A stretch of DNA of 56,235 bases from an uncultured Akkermansia sp. GTDB lineage: Bacteria; Verrucomicrobiota; Verrucomicrobiia; Verrucomicrobiales; Akkermansiaceae. Numbering within the stretch: the first letter of the stretch is position 1; each line of letters begins with the position of its first letter. This document shows positions 26,393 to 35,418 of this stretch, piece after piece. The DNA lies in the NCBI GenBank assembly GCA_949296365.1, contig CASFPZ010000011.1:1-56235 (forward strand), in the 5' to 3' direction. The notes under the pieces were generated by a model that saw only the letters and a program-made list of their open reading frames with translations, was not told the origin of the DNA and ran no database searches. The translations under genes and the position numbers were made by a program.

Positions 26393-26431
26393 TCTCTAAC
26401 TGTCTTAGGACAGAAGAGATAACTGTTTTTT
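26393..26431 (+). terminator. terminator-like hairpin after the accessory cluster
   Basis: TCTCT-AA-CTGTC pairs with GACAG-A-AGAGA (26393-26419) around a TTAG loop, with a T run at 26425-26431 a few bases later. The gap between stem and T tract lowers confidence. Confidence 0.6.
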
Positions 26432-26623
26432 GGGGGGGATTCAGTTTTATTTGGTGCAAAGCAAGATAGATCGACCATGGTGTTGAACTATTTCTTCACA
26501 CATTGGGCATTTGAACTTTATTGTTTTGGTGGAATACACCGCTGAAAAACATGGTATTTTTCTTGCCAACGAGCTCAAAGAGTGTTTTAATCAACGAGAA
26601 ACATTCCCAATGGCCAAATAGGA
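26432..26623. other. intergenic region before nusA with a weak minus-strand Cys-rich ORF
   Basis: No convincing gene. On the minus strand an ORF without ATG ends at a TAA at 26447-26449 and reads TIKFKCPMCEEIVQHHG, which resembles the opening of short zinc-ribbon proteins (CxxC). It may be a remnant or chance. rimP, commonly before nusA, is absent here. Confidence 0.25.
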
Positions 26624-26650
26624 GGGTGGGTCGACGACCCGCTCTTTTTT
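26624..26650 (+). terminator. intrinsic terminator or attenuator 36 nt before nusA
   Basis: A 9-bp stem with two G-U pairs joins 26624-26632 to 26636-26644 around a GAC loop, directly followed by a T run. No clear gene ends just upstream, so it may act as an attenuator in the nusA leader, which could let NusA control its own transcription (inference). Confidence 0.6.
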
Positions 26651-26685
26651 GTCTGCATTGTTCACAATCAACGATTTACCCCAAC

Positions 26686-27951
26686 ATGAGCAAAGAAATT
26701 AAAGCCTTAGTCGACTACTATGAGAGAGAAAAGGGCCTTTCGCGAGAGAGGATTCTGGCAGCTCTTGAATCTGCTTTTATTTCCGCCTACAAAAAGATGG
26801 TGCCAGGATCGTCTGCAATTGCGGAGCTGCGTGCTGTGATCGACGAAAACAAGGCTAAAGTGCGGATGGTGGCTAAATTGGAAGTTGTTGATGATGCGGA
26901 CTATAAGGATAAATTTAACCAGATTCCGATGAGTATGGCAGGACGTTTAGGGATTGAACCACGTCCTGTTGTTGGGGATCGTGTTGATGTCAATGTAACA
27001 CCCCGAGATTTTGGGCGTATAGCTGTGCAGACTGCTCGACAGACGATGAACCAAAAACTGCTCGATGCGGAAAAGGAAATGTTGTACGAGGAATTCAAGG
27101 ATCGAGCAGGAGACTTAGTGACAGGTACGATACGTCGATTTGTCAAAGGTGAAGTTTATATTGACATTGGAAAATTTGAGGGGGTAATGCCGCCTAGGGA
27201 GCGTGTTTCCAGCGAGGAATATGGGGTGGGGGACCGCATGAGGTTTTACGTGGTTGAAGTACGTGAGGACAATAAAGGGCCAGAGATTATTTTGTCTCGG
27301 AGTCATCCCAATCTGGTGCGGCGGTTGTTTGAAGCTGAGGTAGGTGAGATTGCCGATCGCACAGTAGAAATTCATGGAATAGTCCGCGAAGCAGGCTATC
27401 GGACGAAGCTTGCGGTGTACAGCAACGATCCGCATGTGGATCCGGTAGGAGCTTGCGTAGGCATGCGTGGGACAAGAGTCAAGAGCATTGTTCGTGAGCT
27501 CAATAACGAGAAAGTGGATGTTCTTGAATGGACAGAAGATCCAGTAGAATTTGTTCGTAGCGCATTAAATCCAGTAAAACCTCGTGAAATTACTGCTGAT
27601 CCTGAAGATCGGAAAGTGTTGGTCATTGTGAACGACGAAAAGGATTTGTCGAAAGCTCTGGGGAAGAAAGGGTTGAATGTGCGGTTGACTTCTCGGCTGA
27701 TGGACTGGCATGTGGTTGTACAGGTATACAACCCGCAGGACGATGTTGCACGGCAGGTTGCCGAAGCGGCTGAAGCTTTAAGTGTCCAGTTGGGAATTCC
27801 TCAAGAACAGGCACAGATTCTTGCAGAAATGGGAGGAACGACCCTTGAAGCTCTTGTAGATTTCGATGAATCAACGATAGCTGACAGTTTAGGGATTTCC
27901 CATGATGAGGCGCAACGACTCCGTGAGAAAATTCAAAACGTCGCCAAATAA
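26686..27951 (+). CDS. nusA: transcription termination/antitermination factor NusA
   Basis: 421 residues from the ATG at 26686 (MSKEIKALVDYYEREKGL); the frame upstream to 26521 is non-family sequence across a terminator hairpin. It has the N-terminal RNA-polymerase-binding domain, an S1 domain (GDLVTGTIRRFVKGEVYIDIG), KH domains (ACVGMRGTRVKSIVREL and KALGKKGLNVRL) and a helix-hairpin-helix-like C-terminus. It controls pausing, termination and rRNA antitermination. It begins the nusA-infB-rbfA run. Confidence 0.96.
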   Translation: MSKEIKALVDYYEREKGLSRERILAALESAFISAYKKMVPGSSAIAELRAVIDENKAKVRMVAKLEVVDDADYKDKFNQIPMSMAGRLGIEPRPVVGDRVDVNVTPRDFGRIAVQTARQTMNQKLLDAEKEMLYEEFKDRAGDLVTGTIRRFVKGEVYIDIGKFEGVMPPRERVSSEEYGVGDRMRFYVVEVREDNKGPEIILSRSHPNLVRRLFEAEVGEIADRTVEIHGIVREAGYRTKLAVYSNDPHVDPVGACVGMRGTRVKSIVRELNNEKVDVLEWTEDPVEFVRSALNPVKPREITADPEDRKVLVIVNDEKDLSKALGKKGLNVRLTSRLMDWHVVVQVYNPQDDVARQVAEAAEALSVQLGIPQEQAQILAEMGGTTLEALVDFDESTIADSLGISHDEAQRLREKIQNVAK

Positions 27952-28007
27952 CAATCTTTTTGTTGGGAGACAATTCTTCCTGCAAACCAAATAATAAAAA
28001 ATAATTT

Positions 28008-30206
28008 ATGCCCGGCCCAAAAGATAATCGCGAATCTAAAAAGGAAGTCTTGGATTTGATCGGCTCCAAGCCTAAGAGAGCACGTAAGGAACAGCCTATC
28101 CCGGCGCGTGGAGATAATAATAAACCGGCTGGGAAGAAAGAATCTGCGTCAAAACCTGCTACGTCAACAGTAAAGGGGGCGTCGACGAGTGCAAAATCAG
28201 CTTTGGCCGGAATCCCGCCGAAAAAAGAAAAGAAACAGGCTTTGGATTTGCTTTCTGGGAAGAAGAAATCCAGACCTGCTCGCGAGGAGACACCAGCGAT
28301 TGGGGGGGGTAAAAGGAAGGCACCTAGTCGTCCTGTAGCGACAGCTGTTGCACCCAAACCTGCGCCAGTTAAGCAGGAACCAACTAGGCAAGCAGAATCC
28401 AAAGAAAGCCAAGAGGGTAAAGTGATTAATTTGAAACCACCTATTCCAGTATCAGAGCTTGCTGTGAAGATGGGGGTTAAGCCTTTCCATCTGATTCGCG
28501 ACTTGATGGGGTTGGGCATTTTTGCAAGTACGGCTACAGTGATCGATGCGGAAGCAGTTGGCAAGTTGTGCGACTTACATGGATTTGTCTTTGAACGCGA
28601 AAAGCGAGAAAAAGGGGGAGGAATCAAACCGCCTGTTGAACCAGTCAAAGAACCAGAATCGGTGCCAGTAGTAGCAGAACCTGAAGAAGTTCTTAAACCT
28701 CGCGTCCCGATCATTACAGTGATGGGCCATGTTGACCACGGGAAAACCTCACTCCTTGACTATATTCGCCGTGCGCATGTAGCTAAGGGCGAAGCTGGTG
28801 GCATTACTCAGCATATTGGCGCTTATACAGTAGAACACGATGGCAAGACATTGACGTTTATCGACACGCCTGGACATGCCATTTTTACAGAAATGCGAGC
28901 GCGAGGGGCAGACGTAACAGATATTGTGGTGCTTGTGGTTGCCGCTAACGATGGGATTATGCCTCAAACTCGCGAGGCAATAGCACATGCTAAAGCAGCC
29001 GGCAAGACAATCATCGTTGCGATTAATAAGTGCGATTTGCCGTCGGCAGACCCCATGAAGACGAAGTCAGGATTGATGGAAGAGGGGCTTGTTCCGACGG
29101 ATTTCGGAGGCGATGTAGAATGTGTAGAAATATCTGCCTTGAAAGGGTCAGGCATTTCAGATTTATTGGATCTACTAGTGCTTCAAGCAGAAGTGTTGGA
29201 ATTAAAAGCCAATCCGAAGGCGAATTGCAGAGCCTCGATTATTGAAGCGAAAGTAGAGCAGGGACGAGGCAGTTCTGCTACGGCGATTGTTGAGAGTGGC
29301 ACGCTTAAGGTTGGCATGCCGTTTATTTGTGGTCCGTATGCCGGTAAAGTTCGTTCATTGAACAATGAGAGCGGAAAGAAAGTCAAATCTGTTGGCCCCG
29401 GTATGCCGGTGGAAATTATTGGATTTTCTGAAACGCCTAACGTTGGGGATGAATTAGTGGAGATGGAGAGCGAACGTGCGGCAAAGAAGTTATCTGAAGA
29501 GCGGCAGATGGAACTACGCAAGACACGATTGTCGACGACCAACAAGAAGTCTCGCATGGAAGACATTCTGGCGTTGATGGGCGATGGCAACCAGAAAGCG
29601 CAACTCAAGTTGTTACTAAAGGCAGATGTACAAGGGTCGGTTGAAGCGATAAAAAATGCTATCGGCGACATTCAGTCAGATAAGGTTGAATGCATGTTCA
29701 TCCAGGCGGCAGCTGGTCCTATTTCAGAGTCGGATGTTTTGTTGGCCTCGTCATCGGATGCAGTTATTTTAGGTTTCAATGTAAAGGTTGAGTCGAATGC
29801 TGTTCGTATGGTGAAGCGCGAGGGAGTTCAGGTGAAGTTGTATTCGATTGTTTATGAGCTCATTGACCAAGTACGCGAAGCCATGTTGGGGTTGTTGGAA
29901 CCTGAAACTCGCGAAATGCTCATCGGACATGCGACAGTGAAACAAGTCTTCAAACTAAATAAAGGGCGAGCTGCTGGTTGCATGGTAACAGATGGTAAAG
30001 TACAGAGGACTTGTGAAGCTCGTGTTCTGCGCGATGGGCAGGCTATTTTCGATGGTAAGATGTCGACACTCCGTCGTTTCCAGGATGAGGTAGAGGAAGT
30101 CCGCGCTGGCCTAGAATGTGGTATTCGTTTGGGCGACTTCAACGAATATGAGGAAGGTGATGTGATCGAGTGCTACACATTGGAGAAAATCAAACAAACT
30201 CTTTAA
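28008..30206 (+). CDS. infB: translation initiation factor IF-2
   Basis: 732 residues. The first 150 are a low-complexity Lys/Pro/Ala region, followed by an IF2-N domain ([21 protein letters not shown] region). The GTPase domain has G1 [12 protein letters not shown] at about 241-252, G3 DTPGH, G4 NKCD and G5 SALKG, then beta-barrel and C-terminal fMet-tRNA-binding domains. It places initiator tRNA on the ribosome. It lies 56 nt after nusA with no Shine-Dalgarno sequence. Confidence 0.97.
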   Translation: MPGPKDNRESKKEVLDLIGSKPKRARKEQPIPARGDNNKPAGKKESASKPATSTVKGASTSAKSALAGIPPKKEKKQALDLLSGKKKSRPAREETPAIGGGKRKAPSRPVATAVAPKPAPVKQEPTRQAESKESQEGKVINLKPPIPVSELAVKMGVKPFHLIRDLMGLGIFASTATVIDAEAVGKLCDLHGFVFEREKREKGGGIKPPVEPVKEPESVPVVAEPEEVLKPRVPIITVMGHVDHGKTSLLDYIRRAHVAKGEAGGITQHIGAYTVEHDGKTLTFIDTPGHAIFTEMRARGADVTDIVVLVVAANDGIMPQTREAIAHAKAAGKTIIVAINKCDLPSADPMKTKSGLMEEGLVPTDFGGDVECVEISALKGSGISDLLDLLVLQAEVLELKANPKANCRASIIEAKVEQGRGSSATAIVESGTLKVGMPFICGPYAGKVRSLNNESGKKVKSVGPGMPVEIIGFSETPNVGDELVEMESERAAKKLSEERQMELRKTRLSTTNKKSRMEDILALMGDGNQKAQLKLLLKADVQGSVEAIKNAIGDIQSDKVECMFIQAAAGPISESDVLLASSSDAVILGFNVKVESNAVRMVKREGVQVKLYSIVYELIDQVREAMLGLLEPETREMLIGHATVKQVFKLNKGRAAGCMVTDGKVQRTCEARVLRDGQAIFDGKMSTLRRFQDEVEEVRAGLECGIRLGDFNEYEEGDVIECYTLEKIKQTL

Positions 30207-30244
30207 TATAGAGCTATTACGCAAGGGGTTCTTCTATCAAAGAC

Positions 30245-30625
30245 ATGAATAAAAGACGTCGATTGGATAAGGTAGATGAATTGGTGAAACGCGAGGTCAG
30301 TATGATCTTGCAGAAGGATTTTGAATTTCCGGATACTATCGTGACAGTAACGGGGGTTGAAATTACCGAAGACTTGAAGGAGGGTAAAGTGTGGGTTGGC
30401 GTTGTGGGCAAGATGAAACCTGATCAGGTTTTAGATAAACTCAGTGCCAAGCGAGGAATGATCCAGTCATTGATGTCTAAGCGGGTTGTATTGCGCAATA
30501 CGCCGCGATTGGCGTTCAGGTTAGACGATTCTGCTCAACGAGGAGTTGGAATGGTAAATCTTCTAGATGATATCGAGAAGCATCTTCCCAAAGCTCCGCC
30601 TGTCGACGACGAGTCAGATTCCTGA
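30245..30625 (+). CDS. rbfA: ribosome-binding factor A
   Basis: 126 residues; the N-terminal NKRRRLDKVDELVKREVS and the VTVTGVEITEDLKEGKVWV beta-strand region are typical of the RbfA KH-like fold. It matures the 5' end of 16S rRNA on 30S subunits. The order nusA-infB-rbfA is widely conserved. truB does not follow; nadK does. Confidence 0.9.
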   Translation: MNKRRRLDKVDELVKREVSMILQKDFEFPDTIVTVTGVEITEDLKEGKVWVGVVGKMKPDQVLDKLSAKRGMIQSLMSKRVVLRNTPRLAFRLDDSAQRGVGMVNLLDDIEKHLPKAPPVDDESDS

Positions 30626-30719
30626 AATTATTCTCTCGCAGTTGTTTTTTGACCATTTTTGGCCGGGCGAGACAGAGCTGGAAATATAAAAGGGAAACGA
30701 GTCAACCAATAATGCCAAG

Positions 30720-31607
30720 ATGGGTATGTTCATTCCGCAGCGAGTGGGATTCATGGCTCCAGTTGATCGGCCAGGCGTCAAAGAAGCTTTGGAGATGGCG
30801 TATAAAGCCTTTTCAGATCGGGGGATATGTGCTGCGCCGATTCGTAATTTGCAATTTTTTGATGAGAATCCCCATGCTATTCAATTAATTGTTACATTTG
30901 GAGGGGATGGCACGATGTTGTCTGTTGTGGCACGGGCAGCTATGCTTGGTGTGCCAATTGCTGGTATTAATTTGGGGCGTTTGGGTTTTTTGACAACGGT
31001 TTCTCGCCAGAGAATTAACGAATTTGCTGAGGCATTAGCAACAGGTCAGTGTTTTATTGAGAAGCGTAACATGTTGGAAGTTTGCCCTGTAAATGATTCG
31101 GGGGCAGTTAGTTCGGTGCGAAAAATAGCGTTGAATGATGTGACCCTAACAAGGAATCAAACAGGCAAAATGGTTGATCTTGACGTAGAGGTAGAAGGTA
31201 ATCTGCTCAATCGGTATCATGCGGACGGCATTATTATTGCGACGCCGACAGGGTCGTCTGCTTATTCATTAGCAGCAGGGGGGCCATTAATTTGGCCGGA
31301 GACATCCGTATTTTGCATAACGCCTATTTGTCCGCACAGCTTGACCAATCGTTCTGTTGTGTTGCCTGATTATGTATCGATTTGTCTGAAACCGCGGCCT
31401 CGTCGCGGGAGGTTTGACTCGATGCAATATTCTGTGGATGGATGTGGAACTTATGGTATTGCTATTGGCGAGTCTCTCGTCGTTCGTAAAGCTCGCGAAG
31501 TTCTTTCATTAGTTCATATGCCACATTATGATTTTGCGGCATTGTTACGGGCTAAATTGCATTGGCAAGGATCGGAATTGCCAGGCGACGACGAGTTTTT
31601 GCCGTAA
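30720..31607 (+). CDS. nadK: NAD kinase
   Basis: 295 residues. GGDGTML at 61-67 is the ATP/polyphosphate site, followed by GINLGRLGFL, NDVTLTR and the NAD-binding TPTGSSAYSLAAGGP; TPICPHSLTNRSVVLP is also conserved. It phosphorylates NAD to NADP in the cytoplasm. The start may be ATG 30720 or the ATG at 30726. It stands between rbfA and the ribosomal operon. Confidence 0.94.
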   Translation: MGMFIPQRVGFMAPVDRPGVKEALEMAYKAFSDRGICAAPIRNLQFFDENPHAIQLIVTFGGDGTMLSVVARAAMLGVPIAGINLGRLGFLTTVSRQRINEFAEALATGQCFIEKRNMLEVCPVNDSGAVSSVRKIALNDVTLTRNQTGKMVDLDVEVEGNLLNRYHADGIIIATPTGSSAYSLAAGGPLIWPETSVFCITPICPHSLTNRSVVLPDYVSICLKPRPRRGRFDSMQYSVDGCGTYGIAIGESLVVRKAREVLSLVHMPHYDFAALLRAKLHWQGSELPGDDEFLP

Positions 31608-31663
31608 ATATGACATATGACGGCATAAAAGTGGTTTTGAGATGAGAAAAATTGGATGTAGAC

Positions 31664-31721
31664 TTGACGAGATTGTCTGATGTGTTGTAGTGTCTGCCTC
31701 CCGCCGTATTCTTCGGTGGGG
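31664..31721 (+). promoter_or_regulatory. promoter and leader hairpin of the ribosomal operon
   Basis: TTGACG (31664-31669) and TGTAGT (31686-31691), 16 nt apart, form a plausible promoter. In the leader a 7-8-bp hairpin pairs 31699-31706 with 31714-31721 around a 7-nt loop. Ribosomal operons are often controlled by a leader structure that binds one of their own proteins, so this is a candidate autoregulatory site. It does not resemble a leader I can name. Confidence 0.4.
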
Positions 31722-31749
31722 AATGACGCAACTGTGCAATTACGAGATA

Positions 31750-31977
31750 ATGAAAACCCACGTGAAAAAAGGCGATGAAGTAGAAATCATCGCTGGAGGT
31801 AAGCACAAGGGCAAGCGTGGCATCGTTCTTTCTGTGAACGCTGCTAAAGGGACTGTCATTGTGGAAGGCGCTCGCAAAGTTAAAAAAGCTATGCGTCCCA
31901 CAGAGCAAAACCCGGAAGGCGGCATCCAGGAAATCGACGCACCAATTCACATTTCTAATGTGAAAAAGGTAGGCTAA
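31750..31977 (+). CDS. rplX: 50S ribosomal protein L24
   Basis: 75 residues from the ATG at 31750 ([17 protein letters not shown]). The KOW motif [19 protein letters not shown] is clear, followed by VRKVKK-type and HISNVKKV ends. L24 starts assembly of the large subunit. In most bacteria it follows rplN; here it is the first gene of the run, so L14, S17, L29 and L16 must be elsewhere. The in-frame extension to 31690 is not family sequence. Confidence 0.95.
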   Translation: MKTHVKKGDEVEIIAGGKHKGKRGIVLSVNAAKGTVIVEGARKVKKAMRPTEQNPEGGIQEIDAPIHISNVKKVG

Positions 31978-32041
31978 ACAGAAGTTTGGCCCTGCGCTTA
32001 AGCCGTTATCGTACAATCATTTGAGCTGACCCGCTAAAACA

Positions 32042-32602
32042 ATGAGTATACCGACATTACTGCAACATTATCGTGAGAAGGTCGTACCGGCGCTTCAAAC
32101 GAAACATGCCTATCAGAATGTTCATCAAATTCCTCGTTTGGAAAAAATTGTGGTGACATCATGCATGGGCAAACAAAACGATCGTAAACAGGCTGTGGAT
32201 GATGCTGTCCAGGAAATCGCTAAAATTACAGGACAAAAGCCAGCCAAAACTTATGCACGCAAAAGTGTAGCTAACTTTAAAGTGCGTGAAGGTGAAGTTC
32301 TAGGAGCCCGCGTAACACTTCGCGGCACCCGCATGTGGGAGTTCCTCGATCGTTTTATTAATATTACCGCTCCTAACATCCGCGACTTCCGTGGACTTCC
32401 ATCGAAGTCATTTGATGGACGAGGCAATTATGCACTCGGGATTTCCGATCAATCCATCTTTCCTGAAATCGAGCTGGACCAAATTAAACGCCAGATTGGT
32501 TTTGATATTATTTTCGTGACGTCTGCTACAACAGATGAAGAGGGCCGCGATCTTCTTCGCGAATTGGGAGTGCCCTTCCGCGAACAGAAGAAGAAGGCGT
32601 AA
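32042..32602 (+). CDS. rplE: 50S ribosomal protein L5
   Basis: 186 residues with the L5 patterns IPRLEKIVV, ARKSVANFKVREGE, VTLRGTRMWEFLDR and FRGLPSKSFDGRGNYALG. L5 contacts 5S rRNA and forms the bridge to the small-subunit head. Full length. It follows rplX by 64 nt and has no Shine-Dalgarno sequence. Confidence 0.97.
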   Translation: MSIPTLLQHYREKVVPALQTKHAYQNVHQIPRLEKIVVTSCMGKQNDRKQAVDDAVQEIAKITGQKPAKTYARKSVANFKVREGEVLGARVTLRGTRMWEFLDRFINITAPNIRDFRGLPSKSFDGRGNYALGISDQSIFPEIELDQIKRQIGFDIIFVTSATTDEEGRDLLRELGVPFREQKKKA

Positions 32603-32640
32603 TTCAACTATAACGCGAACCCTTAACATATTTTAATAGA

Positions 32641-33042
32641 ATGGCTGTTGTAAGTGATCCTATTGCGGATTTCCTCACCCGCCTTAAGAACGCAAGTAAT
32701 GCGCGGAATGAGGAATTTTCCGCACCCTACTCCAAGATTAAGGAAGAAATTGCCCGGATCTTGAAAGAAGAAGGGTATATTTGGAATTATGAAGTAATTG
32801 GTGAAGGCCCGAAGAAGGCAATTAAAGTTAAGCCGAAATATACAGAGAATGGGAAACCAGTTTTGACTGACGTTAAGCGTTGTTCGAAGCCTGGGCGACG
32901 CCAGTATGTTTCTTCGACTGAAATCCCGCGTGTTTTGAGCGGTTTGGGTATTGCCATTGTTTCGACTTCACATGGCGTGATGAGTGGGGCTAGTGCTCGC
33001 AAGCAAAAATGCGGAGGCGAGTTGATTGCTCTTGTTTGGTAA
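32641..33042 (+). CDS. rpsH: 30S ribosomal protein S8
   Basis: 133 residues: DPIADFLTRLKNA start, LKEEGYI, and the C-terminal STSHGVMSGASARKQKCGGEL are diagnostic. S8 binds the 16S central domain. rpsN (S14), usually between rplE and rpsH, is missing; the 38-nt gap has no room for it. Confidence 0.97.
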   Translation: MAVVSDPIADFLTRLKNASNARNEEFSAPYSKIKEEIARILKEEGYIWNYEVIGEGPKKAIKVKPKYTENGKPVLTDVKRCSKPGRRQYVSSTEIPRVLSGLGIAIVSTSHGVMSGASARKQKCGGELIALVW

Positions 33043-33065
33043 CACTGAAAAATTTACTGCATACA

Positions 33066-33605
33066 ATGTCACGAGTTGGTAAGAAATCCATCACAGTGCC
33101 GGACAAGGTCAAGGTAAAGATTGAAGGGTCTTCCATTCAAGTGGACGGGCCAAAAGGTACCTTGACTTGGAATCTTCCGGAAGGCATTCATGTCAATATC
33201 GACGGAGATCAATTGACCGTATCCCGAGAAAGCGATGAGCGAAAGTACCGTGCTTTACATGGTACGAGTCGTTCACTCATCAACAATATGGTTACGGGAG
33301 TTAGTCAAGGTTTTGTTAAAGATCTCGAAATCATCGGAGTCGGCTTTCGTGCGGCTGTCAAGGGTAAGGTTCTTGACCTGAGTTTAGGCAAGTCGCATCC
33401 AATCAATCACCCCATTCCTGATGGATTGACGGTGACGGTGACGGATAACACGAAGCTTAAAGTTGAAGGTATAGACAAACAAGTTGTTGGGCAGTTTGCT
33501 GCCGAAGTCCGCGCGTACTATCCGCCGGAACCTTACAAGGGCAAAGGTGTTCGTTACGTTGGTGAAATTATCCGTCGTAAGGAAGGTAAGAGTGTCGGTA
33601 AGTAA
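33066..33605 (+). CDS. rplF: 50S ribosomal protein L6
   Basis: 179 residues from the ATG at 33066 (MSRVGKKSITVPDKVKV); the frame to 33009 overlaps rpsH and is not used. VDGPKGTL, HGTSRSLINNMVTGVSQGF and the C-terminal YKGKGVRYVGEIIRRKEGK are typical. L6 sits near the factor-binding site. Confidence 0.97.
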   Translation: MSRVGKKSITVPDKVKVKIEGSSIQVDGPKGTLTWNLPEGIHVNIDGDQLTVSRESDERKYRALHGTSRSLINNMVTGVSQGFVKDLEIIGVGFRAAVKGKVLDLSLGKSHPINHPIPDGLTVTVTDNTKLKVEGIDKQVVGQFAAEVRAYYPPEPYKGKGVRYVGEIIRRKEGKSVGK

Positions 33606-33638
33606 TTGAGTTAACTATTTGCATAGAACTCACAGAAT

Positions 33639-34001
33639 ATGAGTACAATCAGTCGCAAAACCATTCGCGAGAGAATCCATCGCCGTATTCGCAAAAAAGT
33701 AGCCGGTACTGCGTCTCGGCCTCGTTTGGCTGTTCATTTTTCCAATCGTCATGTCTATGCGCAGATCATTGACGATGAAAAGGGGGTAACCCTTTGCTGC
33801 GCTTCGACAGTAGAGAAAGCTTTGCCTAATCCTGCTAAGTTGTCCAATTGCGAGACAGCTGAACAGGTCGGCAAATTGGTTGCTGAACGTGCCCTCCAAG
33901 CTAATATTAGCCAGGTCGTATTTGACCGTGGTGGGTTTACATTCCATGGTAAGGTGAAGGCGTTGGCTGAAGCAGCGCGTGAAGCCGGTCTGCAATTCTA
34001 A
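33639..34001 (+). CDS. rplR: 50S ribosomal protein L18
   Basis: 120 residues: [40 protein letters not shown] and the C-terminal [24 protein letters not shown] are the L18 pattern. It binds 5S rRNA with L5. Full length; 33 nt after rplF. Confidence 0.97.
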   Translation: MSTISRKTIRERIHRRIRKKVAGTASRPRLAVHFSNRHVYAQIIDDEKGVTLCCASTVEKALPNPAKLSNCETAEQVGKLVAERALQANISQVVFDRGGFTFHGKVKALAEAAREAGLQF

Positions 34002-34024
34002 CCGAGAACAAGAGATTTCATTCA

Positions 34025-34705
34025 ATGAATAACGAAGCGGAAAAATCCGTACCATCAAATCCTGAAACGGCTGCACCTGCTGAAGGGACTCAACAGCCAA
34101 CCCCAGGCCGGGCTTCTCGTGGCCGCAATAATGCTGGACGCGGTCCTCGTGGTTCCCGCAATTCATCGCGCCGGGAAGGACGTCGCGATAACCGTCGTGG
34201 CTCTCAGCCGGAAGTTGTTGAAGAAGAAGGACCTCAGCTTCTTGAGAAAGTTGTTTTCATCAACCGTTGCGCCAAAGTAGTCAAAGGTGGTCGTCGATTC
34301 TCGTTCTCAGCTCTTGTTGTGAGCGGTGACCAGGAAGGTCGCGTAGGTTATGGTTTTGGCAAAGCCAATGAAGTAGCTGATGCCATTCGCAAGGCAACGG
34401 AGAGCGCCAAGCGTTCTTTGCGTCCAGTAGCTGTTGTCAATGGGACCATTCCTCATGAAACGTATACGGAATTTGGCGGAGGCAAAGTATTGTTAAAGCC
34501 AGCTTCGCCAGGTACTGGTTTGATTGCAGGTAACACAGTGCGTGCCGTCCTTGAAGCAGCTGGTGTTCGTGATGTCATTGCCAAGTCTCTTGGCTCGTCT
34601 AACCATGCCAATGTTGTTAAGGCAACGTTGAAGGCTCTTGTATCTCTGCGTACAAGCGACCAGATTCTTGCTGAACGTGGGTTGAAAAAGGAGAAGGCTA
34701 TTTAA
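34025..34705 (+). CDS. rpsE: 30S ribosomal protein S5 with N-terminal extension
   Basis: 226 residues, about 60 longer than typical S5. Residues 1-70 are a disordered Arg/Gly/Ser-rich extension; the S5 core begins at [20 protein letters not shown] and includes [17 protein letters not shown] and [16 protein letters not shown]5 acts in decoding fidelity at the mRNA entry. rpmD (L30), usually next, is missing, and a stable hairpin occupies the gap. Confidence 0.96.
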   Translation: MNNEAEKSVPSNPETAAPAEGTQQPTPGRASRGRNNAGRGPRGSRNSSRREGRRDNRRGSQPEVVEEEGPQLLEKVVFINRCAKVVKGGRRFSFSALVVSGDQEGRVGYGFGKANEVADAIRKATESAKRSLRPVAVVNGTIPHETYTEFGGGKVLLKPASPGTGLIAGNTVRAVLEAAGVRDVIAKSLGSSNHANVVKATLKALVSLRTSDQILAERGLKKEKAI

Positions 34706-34713
34706 TTTTGTCA

Positions 34714-34746
34714 TGAGGCGAGAGTTGGAACTTGACTCTCGTCTCA
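34714..34746 (+). promoter_or_regulatory. 12-bp intercistronic hairpin between rpsE and rplO
   Basis: TGAGGCGAGAGT (34714-34725) pairs with ACTCTCGTCTCA (34735-34746), one G-U pair, with a 9-nt loop. No T tract follows, so it is not a standard terminator. It sits exactly where rpmD is usually found and could be an mRNA processing, stability or attenuation element. Confidence 0.6.
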
Positions 34747-34780
34747 ATTGAAATTGCAACGATTTAATCTACTTAAACAG

Positions 34781-35236
34781 ATGCTTAAACTTCATACAAT
34801 TAAACCGAATCCTGGCGCTAAGCATCGCAGAAAGCGTCTTGGGAATGGCGAAAGTTCCGGTTTGGGTAAAACATGTGGCAAGGGCAACAAGGGGCAGAAG
34901 GCTCGTTCTGGCGGTACGATCCGTCCGGGCTTTGAAGGTGGCCAGATGCCTTTGCATCGTCGTTTGCCTAAAAAGGGCTTTAGCAACAAGCGTTTCCGTG
35001 ATGTGATTGCGATTGTCAATCTTTCTCAGCTCGAGCAGAGATTCGAAGCAGGCGACACCGTTGATGAAGCAACTTTGCGTTCGATGGGGCTTATTGGCTC
35101 TTGCGACGCAGTAAAACTGCTTGGTACAGGTGAATTGACTAAGCAACTCAATATTACGGTCGATTTCGTTAGTGCCTCGGCACGCGAAAAAGTTGTTAAG
35201 GCGGGCGGTACTTTGACAGTATTGAGCGAGGCCTGA
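34781..35236 (+). CDS. rplO: 50S ribosomal protein L15
   Basis: 151 residues from the ATG at 34781 (MLKLHTIKPNPGAKHRRKR); a TTG at 34748 would start inside the hairpin and adds non-family residues. RLGNGESSGLGKTCGKGNKGQ, RPGFEGGQMPLHRRLPKKGF are diagnostic of L15 (positions 16-60). Full length. Confidence 0.96.
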   Translation: MLKLHTIKPNPGAKHRRKRLGNGESSGLGKTCGKGNKGQKARSGGTIRPGFEGGQMPLHRRLPKKGFSNKRFRDVIAIVNLSQLEQRFEAGDTVDEATLRSMGLIGSCDAVKLLGTGELTKQLNITVDFVSASAREKVVKAGGTLTVLSEA

Positions 35237-35254
35237 ATCATCTAATCATTTCCG

Positions 35255-35288
35255 CGAGCCGGGTGAGGAAGCAGCTCCACCCGGTTCG
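35255..35288 (+). promoter_or_regulatory. GC-rich hairpin between rplO and secY
   Basis: An 11-bp stem pairs 35255-35265 with 35278-35288 (core CCGGGTG/CACCCGG) around a 12-nt loop. There is no immediate T tract (TTAGTTATTTTG follows). It may partly terminate transcription or mark an mRNA end between the ribosomal genes and secY, which starts 130 nt downstream. Confidence 0.55.
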
Positions 35289-35418
35289 TGTTAGTTATTT
35301 TGTCTCATCTGAATCCGTTTTTTTTGCTGGAAAGATCGGCCAATGTACGGCAAAAGAACTCTGACAATTTTTGAGGCAACAAGCTGCATTCACAATTTTT
35401 AACTTATCACCCAAGCCC

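Noticed and set aside
27623..28714. 363-codon ORF antisense to the nusA/infB junction
   Set aside because: It crosses two certain genes in antisense and has a low-complexity composition caused by the Lys/Ala-rich IF-2 N-terminus.
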